From contig NZ_CP076412.1 of assembly GCF_021173085.1 (NCBI RefSeq), positions 434,001 to 498,000 on the forward strand: 64,000 nucleotides of DNA, read 5' to 3'. A program made the position numbers and the translations under genes. Below are positions 7,768 to 16,484 of this stretch, one piece after another. The notes below the pieces were generated by a model that was not told where the DNA came from, did not search any database, and saw only the letters and a program-made list of their open reading frames with translations. The stretch is from Ralstonia wenshanensis. Lineage in GTDB: Bacteria > Pseudomonadota > Gammaproteobacteria > Burkholderiales > Burkholderiaceae. Numbering within the stretch: position 1 is the first letter of the stretch; each line of letters opens with the position of its first letter.

Positions 7768-9814
7768 CTAGGTAGTTCCTTATGCTCCGTTTCTGGGCAT
7801 CCAGCGAAGCCCGCAATGGACTATCCGGCGGCGCGTCTACTAGTCGTTCGTCCAACTGTCTGTCGAGTGCCTTGACCTGACGGATTTTGTCCCGGTCGTA
7901 CAAAACGTTCGGGCACGGCTTGGTGTCACCTCCGCCGTCACCTCCGCCGCAGTGAGCGACGGAATCGATCCCGCCATACGGACACGGTTCGCGATTCATG
8001 CAGGCTCCGAGGATGATCTCACGGCAGGCAACAAGGCCCTTTTTGGTTAGCCTTGTCAGGTTCTTCACGTCGGCAGGATCGATCAGCCGTACGATTTCGG
8101 ACTTGCGCTTGTCACCATGCGGGCTGACGAAACGATCGGTAGTTATTTGAACGAGTTCTCGCCCAAGGGTTTCGTAGAGCGTACGTATGTATAGCCTGTG
8201 CGCGTCTTCTTCCAATCGAACGTGTGAGTGGCCGCTGCCGTAATACACGCTCATCGCACGCGAAACGTGCTTGAGCTGGTATTGCAGGGAAGCGTCGGAT
8301 ACTAGGCCGGAAGCCAACATGTTGACGGCGCCGGTGCGCCGCAACTGATGCCAGGCCAAAGGCCATACCTTGCCGACAGCAAACTTCTTCATGTCGAGTG
8401 TCGGCGTGACAAGCCGCGTGAAGTCGAGATCCTCTTTCGTGATGCGCATCTCCTCCATGTCGAGCAGCCTTGGATACTTCGCTAGCACCGCTTGGTACAC
8501 CCAATATTTGGGCCGAACTCGGTAGTTGGGTGTGCCCCCGACACTCCACGGCTCGTACATGAATGACTGTAGATAGGGGTTGCGCAGGTCTTCCGCCGTG
8601 GCAAGCGCAGAGGGGTTGGCAGCAGCGCACTCAATGCGGAGACGGGCAACGGATAGCATGGCGGCGACCGCAATCTCCGCCGATGGCGATGTGATCCAGA
8701 TCGCGTCGTTATCACGCATTGTCTTTGTCGTTACACCATGCAATGTATAAATAGAACCAAACCTGGGATCGACCTCAACGTGTAGGCAATTGGTGCGCAG
8801 GCTCCAACCTTCCTCAACGCGCATCAATGAGAAATTCAAGAGATATGAGAGGCCTACGCGGCTGATGAGCGTCAGGTAAGAGGAAAAGGAATCGACGCCA
8901 ATCGATGCAAAGCCGTACGGGCGGTCGCGTGGCCCGACCCAGCGCTCCAGCAAGGCGTCGATCCCGAACTTCTCCGCCGTTAAGACAAAGGGGCCGTAAT
9001 ATCGCTTACCGCTTCTGGCACCCGTTACACCACTGATCCACTGAAACGGATTGGTCGCCGACGAGCCAGGTTCGGTGAAGGCCGCAGCGAGCGATCCGCA
9101 ATTGCGGGTATAGGCCTCCACGCAAAAGCGGAAGCAGTCCTCGATTCGTTCGCGGTGTGTCAGGAAGTCGTCGAGGCATGTCCGCAGGCGAACGATCTGG
9201 TAGCGCCAGATGCGCGGAGGAATGTATGGGGTCTGGCGCGTCTGGTGCGACTGGCGCGCTGCTATCGCCGCTTCCAATCGCACCAGGCCTTCTCGGTCAA
9301 GAATTTTGAAGCCAATGACATCGCGCTGCTCATAAATGATGTGGAGCAAACGCAGCATCTCGCCCGCCTGCGCTGATGGAATCAGCTGGGGGATCCTATC
9401 TGCCACGCGCGGGAATCGCCCAAGCTGGGACGCGAGAATGCCCTCGCTCGAGCACAAGACGAACAGGCGTCGGATTTGAGCGAACCGCGATCGTAATGTA
9501 CCTGCCGATCGCACGCCGTTGGGTCCCCACATCCACCAACCCGTGATACGCCGCAGTAGGTCGGCATTGCGCGAATCGATTGGCGCGCCTCTCGCAACGT
9601 GTCCGTCGCCGAAATTGAGGCACGTCGCCGTGCCGGCCCACGGATCCAAGCGCCAAACGGAGTCGCCCCAGCGGCTAACGACATCACCACTCGCGTCGAT
9701 AATGGCCGGCCAGTCCCGCGCTGGCGGCCACGTCGGCGGACGATAGTTGGACGCGCTAGGAGTGATCAGCGGCGAGTCGATCGTCAGGCCGAGGCGCAGC
9801 GGATCAACGTTCAT
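7748..9814 (-). CDS. large tyrosine recombinase-like protein, third gene of the cluster
   Basis: 688 residues from the ATG at 9814, which overlaps the previous stop (ATGA) and has GGAG 9 bases upstream. Catalytic-core candidates: Arg in LMRVEEGW (about 331), HQLRR as the H-x-x-R box (about 488-491), and LKHVSRAMSVYYGSGH with the candidate tyrosine near 523. The C-terminal part has clustered cysteines (about 593-632), as expected for a zinc-binding tail. It is much longer than typical XerCD (about 300 residues), closer to TnpB-type and GmtZ-type integrases. It overlaps the small downstream gene. Function: DNA strand exchange or a structural partner in integration. Confidence 0.8.
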   Translation of the reverse strand: MNVDPLRLGLTIDSPLITPSASNYRPPTWPPARDWPAIIDASGDVVSRWGDSVWRLDPWAGTATCLNFGDGHVARGAPIDSRNADLLRRITGWWMWGPNGVRSAGTLRSRFAQIRRLFVLCSSEGILASQLGRFPRVADRIPQLIPSAQAGEMLRLLHIIYEQRDVIGFKILDREGLVRLEAAIAARQSHQTRQTPYIPPRIWRYQIVRLRTCLDDFLTHRERIEDCFRFCVEAYTRNCGSLAAAFTEPGSSATNPFQWISGVTGARSGKRYYGPFVLTAEKFGIDALLERWVGPRDRPYGFASIGVDSFSSYLTLISRVGLSYLLNFSLMRVEEGWSLRTNCLHVEVDPRFGSIYTLHGVTTKTMRDNDAIWITSPSAEIAVAAMLSVARLRIECAAANPSALATAEDLRNPYLQSFMYEPWSVGGTPNYRVRPKYWVYQAVLAKYPRLLDMEEMRITKEDLDFTRLVTPTLDMKKFAVGKVWPLAWHQLRRTGAVNMLASGLVSDASLQYQLKHVSRAMSVYYGSGHSHVRLEEDAHRLYIRTLYETLGRELVQITTDRFVSPHGDKRKSEIVRLIDPADVKNLTRLTKKGLVACREIILGACMNREPCPYGGIDSVAHCGGGDGGGDTKPCPNVLYDRDKIRQVKALDRQLDERLVDAPPDSPLRASLDAQKRSIRNYLDVIEPD

Positions 9815-11526
9815 GACCGCAACTCCGTGAGTCGAATGAAGCCGCACCAGGCGGGATGATGGTTGCCCTCCTCGGTGCGCAGAAGAGCTTCGCGCACCCA
9901 GAGCCGCCGCACTTCGCTACTGTCCTCATAGAACTTGAGCTTGGCGGTCAATCGGTCGATAGTTAGCAGAGCGGGATGCTCGATCAGCGCCGTCTCGTCG
10001 ATAGCCGCTGGAACAGCGCGCACCAGCTCAAGTGATTTGAGATGGCGGAAGCTTACAAGCGACCAGACATGGTCTTCGCTGTCGATGTCTCGCTGGTGTG
10101 CGCAAAACAAGCATCCAGCCGGACTGATACAGTCCGGTTGGGGCGCTTTTACAGGGGTATTTGATAGAGCCACGGGGATTGGCGACATGCACCGTCCTGG
10201 TCCTGGTGGCGTAAGACTCGAATCTGCCTCCCGCAGAAATCGCGTGATCTCCATCATCGCGATTTGCGGATGAGGTTCGGCGTAGTCGCGCAACAAGGTC
10301 TCCTTGGCGTGCTGCGCCATCTCGGCCACCACTGCAGGTGCATTCGACTCGCGCAGCAACCAGTTGATCCGGAACTTGCGCAGAGCTTGCGGCCCGACGT
10401 ATTCGATACCAAGCTTGCGGCACGTGGTGCGAACCCGCGTAAAGCGCGGAGCTGCACCTTGGGCTCGACTGCGGCACACAAGCGGAAATAGCAGGCCGCC
10501 GGGATCGTCGGGAAATATTGTCGATCGCCACGCCAAATAGCGTTCGAACGTATTCCGGTATTCGCGGTAAATCTCGAACTCGACCTCTCCCTGTCGGCGC
10601 TGCTTGTATCGCCGCACTTGATAACCGTCTAGATGGCTCGCATAGTGGAAGTGGCCGGTCCTTGCCGTGTGAGCCTGCGCTAAATTCATTCCGGTCTGCG
10701 CAATGAAAAGCAGCAGCTCGGCTTCGATCCGTAGATTCACAAGGGGATATCGGACCCGCAGCGAAGTATCGGACGCCAACGTCGCGCGTGCTCGCTCGGA
10801 GAGCCCGGTGCGCCTGGAAGATTTGTCGGATTGCATCCCTTCGGCATCGGCATGGGGCACGGTTGACCATTCTTCAAGAACCTTCCCGCTGCGCAAGACA
10901 ATACGCACTGGTAACGGACCGCGTATCGCTTCTGCAGTCAAGGCATTGCAGATATCGAGCAACGCATGGCCAAATATGAATGACGGCTCCAGACTCTCCT
11001 CACTGGCCTTGGTGCCTCGACTCCAGCAAACGTCGCGGGGCTTGCGAATGCGTGTCTCGGCCAGAATGCTGATGCGCCGGTCTAGCACGTTATCCAATAC
11101 GTTGGCGACAGACTTGCTTAGCTGGTAGGCGCCGCGCTCGCGTAAGTCCCGGACGACGCGTTGTCGATGCAGAAGGTGGTCGGTCCAGTGAATAAATCTG
11201 GTGACGACCGTATCAACGGAGACGTCGAGTGCAGCATCGTCCGCCCAAGCGAAAAACCTGCGCAAGCAGTATATGGCGGCTCGCACCGTTTCCTTGCTTC
11301 CACCGGTGATCAGCTTCTGGACAAGTGCCGCATGTATCCTTTCAACCAAGTCCTGCCGTTCCGGCATTGGCGCGCCCAGGTGCCCCTCGGCAACCAGCGT
11401 GGCCAGTTGATTCGCCCTGGTCGCAGCTCCTCCACGATAGAGTAGGCATCGCAAGTCCCACGGCGTTTCTTTGGAACCTAGCTTGACCATTGGAAAAGTC
11501 AACATGGGAACATTGACGTCACGCAT
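9811..11526 (-). CDS. tyrosine recombinase-like protein with a degenerate active site, second gene
   Basis: 571 residues. The fold is suggested by LLLFIAQTGMNLAQAHTAR (the first catalytic box), QALRKFRINWLL (second box) and AQHAKETLLRDYAEPH with a candidate Tyr near 416. In the first box the usual TGMR/TGLR arginine reads TGMN, and the second box lacks a clear H-x-x-R, so it may be inactive by itself. Near residue 472 a C-x5-C-x2-C cluster (CISPAGCLFC) suggests a zinc finger like that of Tn554 TnpB. Its ATG overlaps the end of the first recombinase (8 bases) with a strong GGAGGAAAGC ribosome site. Confidence 0.75.
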   Translation of the reverse strand: MRDVNVPMLTFPMVKLGSKETPWDLRCLLYRGGAATRANQLATLVAEGHLGAPMPERQDLVERIHAALVQKLITGGSKETVRAAIYCLRRFFAWADDAALDVSVDTVVTRFIHWTDHLLHRQRVVRDLRERGAYQLSKSVANVLDNVLDRRISILAETRIRKPRDVCWSRGTKASEESLEPSFIFGHALLDICNALTAEAIRGPLPVRIVLRSGKVLEEWSTVPHADAEGMQSDKSSRRTGLSERARATLASDTSLRVRYPLVNLRIEAELLLFIAQTGMNLAQAHTARTGHFHYASHLDGYQVRRYKQRRQGEVEFEIYREYRNTFERYLAWRSTIFPDDPGGLLFPLVCRSRAQGAAPRFTRVRTTCRKLGIEYVGPQALRKFRINWLLRESNAPAVVAEMAQHAKETLLRDYAEPHPQIAMMEITRFLREADSSLTPPGPGRCMSPIPVALSNTPVKAPQPDCISPAGCLFCAHQRDIDSEDHVWSLVSFRHLKSLELVRAVPAAIDETALIEHPALLTIDRLTAKLKFYEDSSEVRRLWVREALLRTEEGNHHPAWCGFIRLTELRS

Positions 11527-12811
11527 GCTTTCCTCCCGTCACGTCTGCCGCGTTAACGATGCCGGTGAAGGCCGCCATGAACGCGTTGGCAGTCGCCTCC
11601 TTAGCCGCTGCCTTTTGGATGAACTTGATGTACCGGAAGGTGGTTGCTTCGTCCCGGTGCAGTAAAGCATCCTTCACGATTGCGACGGCATGGACAGGGC
11701 TGCCGGCTCCGATAATCAGGCGCGCCAGCTCAGTAGCGAAGGTACAGCGTGTCTGATGCACATGGAAGTTTCGCAGTACGGCGAGACCCAAGGCTACGCC
11801 CGAGCGCCGAAACGAAGACATCTCGACATTGACCGCTGTGGATTGGTCCGACCCGCGTCTGCCATAGCCATGACCGAATCGCGTTAGGAAGAGGAGATGC
11901 CGATTCTCAGGCGAGGCCTTAGCTTCCCGTAACAAGCGACGCGTGGACCCAGCATACGCGAGCAAGTCTTCCAGCAGCGGCTGCGGGATCCAGACCTGCC
12001 CTGTGACTTCGAATTTAGTATGAACAGGCGGCGAAGCACCAGGGCCGACGGCAAGCCGATACAGCCCGGGCGCGGAAGGATCCGGGACGGCGTCCTCGAG
12101 CGTTTGTACCTTCAGGTCGCAGATCGTGCCAAGCCGCATCCCCGTGAAGAAGCCCAGCGACAGGATGCGGAACAGCTCCGGGCTCGCGCTTTGGCGCGCG
12201 AAGGTTAGGATCGCATCGCGTTCGCCCACCGACACGGGCAGCAACCCGTCCTCCAGTCGCTCACCTGGCCGCGCACGGTTAGGGATGGCGAGATCACTTG
12301 TGAGTCTTACTAGCGTCCGTTCAAAGCCGACAGCGTCGAAGTACTTGATAAAGACGGTCTTATCGCACCAAAGCGGCGATGCTGGACAAAGCAGTCCACG
12401 TAGCTGCACCCAGCGGTAAAACTGGATGATGTGGCGCATCCGGACGGTTGCAGTTGAGGGGCTAATCTTGCCGTCGTTCCGTGCCTCAATGAGCGCGCCG
12501 CGGTACTGCACAAGGCAGCGCTCGTCTTTGCGAGTTGGAAACGTGAACCATTGCAGGTTCCTCAATTCAAGAAAATTCGCGTAATCCGCTAGGGCGCGTA
12601 GGTTGGACTCGATCGTTTCAAGGACTACTGCCCCGCTGCGAGCGCGTTCGACTGCCCAAAGGTTGGCTTCGCGCCAAGGAGTGTGGTCGCTCCAAAAGAT
12701 CTGGGGTAGCGTCTGGATGATGCGACCGTGGGGCGCCAGCGTGTAACTTACGTTGCCGCCGACGACATCGCAATGGTGGGGAACAAAGCGGATGTGTTCA
12801 AGCGTGGCCAT
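11519..12811 (-). CDS. tyrosine recombinase/integrase, first gene of the cluster
   Basis: About 430 residues from the ATG at 12811 (GGAG 7 bases upstream); an in-frame ATG at 12874 is a possible alternative, while a GTG at 12925 lies inside a terminator hairpin and is rejected. All catalytic residues of tyrosine recombinases are visible: Arg in FFTGMRLGTICDL (about 225), H-x-x-R in HVHQTRCTFA (about 351-354), His in LLHRDEATT and Tyr in FRYIKF (about 394). An N-terminal SAM-like DNA-binding region precedes. It is the only member of the set with a clearly intact site. It leads a four-gene overlapping operon, the layout of Tn554/RIT-type multi-recombinase elements. Confidence 0.88.
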   Translation of the reverse strand: MATLEHIRFVPHHCDVVGGNVSYTLAPHGRIIQTLPQIFWSDHTPWREANLWAVERARSGAVVLETIESNLRALADYANFLELRNLQWFTFPTRKDERCLVQYRGALIEARNDGKISPSTATVRMRHIIQFYRWVQLRGLLCPASPLWCDKTVFIKYFDAVGFERTLVRLTSDLAIPNRARPGERLEDGLLPVSVGERDAILTFARQSASPELFRILSLGFFTGMRLGTICDLKVQTLEDAVPDPSAPGLYRLAVGPGASPPVHTKFEVTGQVWIPQPLLEDLLAYAGSTRRLLREAKASPENRHLLFLTRFGHGYGRRGSDQSTAVNVEMSSFRRSGVALGLAVLRNFHVHQTRCTFATELARLIIGAGSPVHAVAIVKDALLHRDEATTFRYIKFIQKAAAKEATANAFMAAFTGIVNAADVTGGKHA

Positions 12812-12912
12812 GAACATTCTCCGGGCGAATGTCCATAGTTTAGGTGCCACGGTGTACGCGTCCATACCCTTCATCTCGCCGTTACCTGGGAAGTAAGCGC
12901 ACGATGCGCAAA

Positions 12913-12950
12913 AAGAAAACGCCACCGCAAATACTCGGTGGCGTTTTCTT
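12913..12950. terminator. bidirectional rho-independent terminator
   Basis: Perfect 15-bp stem: AAGAAAACGCCACCG (12913-12927), 8-base loop, and the reverse complement at 12936-12950. A-rich and T-rich flanks on both sides let it work on either strand. It insulates the recombinase operon at its upstream side. Confidence 0.8.
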
Positions 12951-13149
12951 CCAACAGCTCAAACATCGACGCTAGCAAGCGATCCGCGATGGTGTGGCCG
13001 TACCCTGCCCTAGATGGCGCCTTGAATTTCTGTGAGCGGGCGGAAAAAGGAAGGCGGCCTGTTTGAGCGCAGCGAGTTTGCCTCCCTCCCCGCACGGTCA
13101 CATAAATTCAAGGGGAAGTCGCCATCTCGGGCGCGCCTTTCTTTGCTTA

Positions 13150-13173
13150 CTTTCTTTGGCAAGACAAAGAAAG
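13150..13173. terminator. small A/T-rich hairpin
   Basis: CTTTCTTTG and CAAAGAAAG separated by six bases, just beyond the 3' end of the sugar kinase gene. It could aid termination of the minus-strand operon although no long U-tract follows. Confidence 0.4.
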
Positions 13174-13223
13174 TGAGTCAGCCCCGGCAGGGGATGAAAC
13201 ACCAGCGCACCAACAACATCCAT

Positions 13224-14150
13224 TCAGGCAGTCTGCGTGGACGCCAACACCGCCCGCACAACCTCCACCCGCGGAATCGGCGCCACAGCGCTATACCCCG
13301 TCGTCGAAATCGCAGCCGCCACATTGGCATACCGCGCCGCCTCTACCGGCGAATCCCCGGCAACAATCCGCGCCACAAACGCCCCGCCAAAGCAATCACC
13401 CGCGCCGGTCGCATCAATCGCATTGACCGTATGACGCGGCACCAGCGTACGCGCGTCGGGCGTGGCCACGTAGCAACCTTCCGCGCCCATCTTGAGCGCC
13501 ACCAGTTTCACGCCCCAGCCGAGCAGCGTATCGACAATGCCGTCACGGTCATGACAATCGAGCAGCACCGTCACGTCATCCCAACTCGGCAGGCACAGAT
13601 CGCACGTGCGCATGGCTTCCTGCATCACGGCTCGGGCACGCGCCAGCGGCCACAGGCGCAAGCGCAGGTTGGTGTCGAACGACACCAACACACCCGACGC
13701 CCGCGCATGCGCCATCGCCGCCAAACCCGCGTCGCACGCGGTGTCGCTGATTGCGAGGCTGATCCCCGACAGGTGAAACGCCTTGGCCGCCGCAATGGCC
13801 TGCAGCGGCAGTTGCGCCGTCTGGAAACGGCTCGCCGCAGAGCCTGCACGCAGGTAGTCGAAATGGTGACCTCGCGCATCGTGCGAAACGAAGTACAGGC
13901 CTGTGGGCGCCTGCGCATCAGTGTGCACGTAGGTATGGTCCACGCCTTCGTCCTGCCATAGCGCGCGCAGCGCCTGGCCGAATCGATCAGCACCCACCGC
14001 GCTGATGTAGCCCGTGCGTGCGCCCTGCCGTGCCGCAGCAATGCAGAAGTTCGACGTGTCGCCACCGAAGCCGAAATTCCACGACGTGCTGCCGGGATCC
14101 GCCTGGTTGAACTCGATCAGCGCTTCGCCATAGGCGAGGATGTCTGCCAT
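13224..14150 (-). CDS. kdgK: PfkB-family sugar kinase, probable 2-keto-3-deoxygluconate kinase
   Basis: 308 residues. PfkB signatures: the N-terminal GFGGDTSNFCIAAARQG (about residues 27-43) and the C-terminal NAIDATGAGDCFGGAF, with the catalytic Asp (about 256) and anion-hole glycines. The early GGDTSNFC pattern is characteristic of 2-dehydro-3-deoxygluconate kinases. Reaction: KDG + ATP to KDPG. It follows the PLP dehydratase on the same strand with about 11 bases between, so they form one operon, divergent from the RpiR gene. The KDPG product would be cleaved by the aldolase at 19868. The specific substrate is inference from context. Confidence 0.82.
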   Translation of the reverse strand: MADILAYGEALIEFNQADPGSTSWNFGFGGDTSNFCIAAARQGARTGYISAVGADRFGQALRALWQDEGVDHTYVHTDAQAPTGLYFVSHDARGHHFDYLRAGSAASRFQTAQLPLQAIAAAKAFHLSGISLAISDTACDAGLAAMAHARASGVLVSFDTNLRLRLWPLARARAVMQEAMRTCDLCLPSWDDVTVLLDCHDRDGIVDTLLGWGVKLVALKMGAEGCYVATPDARTLVPRHTVNAIDATGAGDCFGGAFVARIVAGDSPVEAARYANVAAAISTTGYSAVAPIPRVEVVRAVLASTQTA

Positions 14151-14161
14151 GGGCGCCCCGC

Positions 14162-15439
14162 TCAGAAGTAGGTCTGCACAACGTCGACCACGTTGTACGC
14201 ATCGTCAACGACAGAAATCTGCCTCCACTTGTCGAACGTGAGGCACGGGTGCGAGATATCGAAGGCGATCATGTCGCCCACCTTGATGTCGTCACCCGGG
14301 GCGATCTTCAGGTAGGCGTGCTGATCCATCATGCCGGTGACTTCCCAATGCGCGGGTGTGGCTGACGGCGCCTTGTCGCCCGGGCGGAAATGCAGCACCG
14401 GCAGCGGCAGGCCCGCGTCGAATGCGGCATCACGCTTGCCCATTGCAATGATGGCGCGCTCAGCCTCGGGCACGGATTGCACATAGGCCCAAAGCTGGAG
14501 CGCCGGTAGCAGGCTCGAACGCATCTTGTGCGCGATGGGGTTGTTGGCGTCGATACGAGCCTGCGCCGCACGGTAGATGCCCACGTCGTGCGTCAGGTAG
14601 CAACCCGGGCGCAGCACGACATCCAGCGGCTGGCCGATATTGGCTTTGGCGAACTCTTCGGCCACGACGTCGTACCAGGCCGATCCCGCGCCGGTCAGCA
14701 CGGCAGGCGTGCGTTGCAGACGCTCGTCCTTTGCAAGGTCACCCATCACCTTTACCGCGCGCTGCAGGAACGCGCGGATATCCGCCTCCTCCTTGATCAC
14801 GCCTTCATAGACTTCCACGCCCGCGAGCTTGACGGCGCCATTGGCACGCGTGAGCGCATCGAGCACCGTTTGAAGTTGCGCGTCGTCGCGCACGCCGGTG
14901 CGGCCGCCCTGCACGCCCAGTTCGATCAGCACCTGGATCGGGCGCCCCGCCTTGCCGAAGAAGGCGGCAAGCTGATCGACCTGGTCCGCCGCATCCACCA
15001 GACAGAAGAACTCGAACGTCGGATGAGCCAGCAGCTCGGCCAGGATGGCCATGTTGCGCTTACCGACCAACTGGTTGGCCATCAACACGCGACGCACGCC
15101 GTGGGCATACGCAATGCGTGTCTGGTGCGCCGTTGCGAGCGTGATGCCCCATGCACCGCCTGCCAACTGACGCTGGAACAGGCGCGGGGCCATCGTCGTC
15201 TTGCCATGCGGGGCGAGCTTGGCACCGTATTCGCTCACGAAGCGCTGCATCCAGGCCAGGTTGTGCTCCACGCGCGATTGCGAAAGCACTGCCGCAGGCA
15301 GGTTCAGGTCTTCGTTCAATACATTCCAGCGCTGAGCAGCAATCTGCTCCGGCGCGCATGCGGCCTCCAACGCACCCAAGCCCTTGTCGAGCGGGTTGAC
15401 GACGGCGCTGGCATCTCCTTGGTACTTTATATCACTCAT
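14162..15439 (-). CDS. PLP fold-type III D-amino acid dehydratase, probable D-glucosaminate/D-serine dehydratase type
   Basis: 425 residues from the ATG at 15439 (MSDIKYQGDA); a further 15 codons upstream have no ribosome site. The N-terminal alanine-racemase-like barrel carries the PLP lysine in KLAPHGKTTMAP (Lys about 80). The C-terminal domain has the His-x-Cys zinc pair in FDISHPCLTF (about 397/399), diagnostic of the D-serine dehydratase / D-threonine aldolase-like family. Usual annotation is 'amino acid deaminase'. Known relatives include D-glucosaminate dehydratase, giving KDG + ammonia. The neighbouring KDG kinase, KDPG aldolase and GntP permease favour that substrate over D-serine; this is inference. 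Confidence 0.8.
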   Translation of the reverse strand: MSDIKYQGDASAVVNPLDKGLGALEAACAPEQIAAQRWNVLNEDLNLPAAVLSQSRVEHNLAWMQRFVSEYGAKLAPHGKTTMAPRLFQRQLAGGAWGITLATAHQTRIAYAHGVRRVLMANQLVGKRNMAILAELLAHPTFEFFCLVDAADQVDQLAAFFGKAGRPIQVLIELGVQGGRTGVRDDAQLQTVLDALTRANGAVKLAGVEVYEGVIKEEADIRAFLQRAVKVMGDLAKDERLQRTPAVLTGAGSAWYDVVAEEFAKANIGQPLDVVLRPGCYLTHDVGIYRAAQARIDANNPIAHKMRSSLLPALQLWAYVQSVPEAERAIIAMGKRDAAFDAGLPLPVLHFRPGDKAPSATPAHWEVTGMMDQHAYLKIAPGDDIKVGDMIAFDISHPCLTFDKWRQISVVDDAYNVVDVVQTYF

Positions 15440-15577
15440 GGGAATCGGCTCGCGTTCCTTTGGGGGTAAACATCGGGTTGACACAATGATAGCGGCGAAA
15501 TTATTCTCCGGGCCAGCCTGTTACAAAGTACCAAAGCACTCTCAAAGCCGCTATCCGGACGACTACCGGGGGCCAGA
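15440..15577. promoter_or_regulatory. divergent promoter region of the sugar-acid cluster
   Basis: A 138-base space between the dehydratase (minus) and RpiR regulator (plus) starts. TTGACA at 15478-15483 is a plausible -35 for the plus strand, with TTATTC 17 bases on. TTACAAAGTACC at 15531-15542 is roughly the reverse complement of GGTACTTTATA at 15421-15431, just inside the dehydratase gene, a possible RpiR binding pair. Confidence 0.4.
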
Positions 15578-16471
15578 ATGCGAGACCCTAAGCCCGACCC
15601 CATGCGTGAACCGATGGACATCGTGACCCGACTCTCCCAGCGTGCCGCTGAACTGCGCCCCGCCGAGCAGAAGGTCGCGCAGACCGTCCTGAGCGACATT
15701 GCAGAAGCCGCCGCCGGCAGCATCCAGACGCTCGCCGAGCGCGCCGGCGTGAGTGAGGCTAGCGTCACCCGTTTTGCCAAGGCGATGGGTTGCCGCGACG
15801 TGCGTGAACTCAAGCTCAAGCTAGCGCAGGCGGCCGCAGTCGGCCAGCGCTTTCTGGATGGCGGCGCGGACCGCCCACCTTCGAGCGCCGACGGCATCCT
15901 GGCCGACATCAGCAATGTGCTGGAGGCCAACCGCGCGCTGGTGCAGCCCGAGGCGTTTCGCGCCGCGGCAGTGGCGTTGGTGGCGGCGCGCATGATTGCC
16001 GTATTCGGCATGGGTGGCGGCTCGACCACCATGGCCGACGAAATGCGCTACCGCCTCGCCCGCTTGGGACGGCCGGTCACCACCTATCATGATTCGATGC
16101 TGCAGCGGATGGTTGCGGCCACGCTCAGTCCGGACGATGTGGTGGTCGTGTTCTCCGTGACCGGCCACGTGCCGGAGGTGATCGACAGCGTGACCATCGC
16201 GCGCGAGTACGGCGCCCGGATCGTCGCCATCACGGCCATCGGCTCACCGCTGGCTGCGCTGGCCGATGTCTTGCTGCCGATCCAAGCCATGGAAACCGAT
16301 TTCATCTTCAAGCCGTCGTCATCGCGCTACGCCATGATGATGATGATCGACCTGCTGGCCACCGAGGTCGCATTGCAGCAGGCCGATCGCAGCAAGGAGC
16401 TCTTACGGCGCATCAAGTACGTGCTCGATGCGCATCGCGGCGGCGGCAATCGCCAGCCGCTCGGAGATTGA
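15578..16471 (+). CDS. MurR/RpiR family transcriptional regulator (HexR-like)
   Basis: 297 residues. The N-terminal HTH_6 domain covers about 10-85 (SIQTLAERAGVSEASVTRFAKAMG is the recognition region, conserved in HexR/RpiR proteins). A SIS sugar-phosphate-binding domain runs from about 130 to 270 (IAVFGMGGGSTTMADEM, then VVVFSVTGHVPEVIDS). These regulators sense phosphosugars; KDPG is the known ligand of HexR, and KDPG is the predicted intermediate here, so local feedback control of the two divergent operons is likely. The start is uncertain: in-frame ATGs at 15602 and 15614 are alternatives. Confidence 0.88.
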   Translation: MRDPKPDPMREPMDIVTRLSQRAAELRPAEQKVAQTVLSDIAEAAAGSIQTLAERAGVSEASVTRFAKAMGCRDVRELKLKLAQAAAVGQRFLDGGADRPPSSADGILADISNVLEANRALVQPEAFRAAAVALVAARMIAVFGMGGGSTTMADEMRYRLARLGRPVTTYHDSMLQRMVAATLSPDDVVVVFSVTGHVPEVIDSVTIAREYGARIVAITAIGSPLAALADVLLPIQAMETDFIFKPSSSRYAMMMMIDLLATEVALQQADRSKELLRRIKYVLDAHRGGGNRQPLGD

Positions 16472-16484
16472 GCAGGAGCAGCAC

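Larger units (their letters stand above)
12812..13223. other. intergenic segment between recombinase module and sugar-acid cluster
   Basis: No gene is supported. The segment contains a perfect 15-bp bidirectional hairpin (12913-12950), a stretch resembling dispersed non-coding sequence common between genes in this bacterial group, and a second small hairpin (13150-13173). This is the likely right junction between acquired and core DNA. Confidence 0.45.

Noticed and set aside
11519..12925. GTG at 12925 as the start of the first recombinase
   Set aside because: It lies in the stem of a perfect terminator hairpin and has no ribosome site; the ATG at 12811 has GGAG at proper spacing.
14162..15439. 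D-threonine aldolase as the product of the PLP fold-III gene
   Set aside because: The barrel, PLP lysine and His-x-Cys zinc pair also fit dehydratases, and the sugar-acid neighbours favour a dehydratase; only general family membership is certain.
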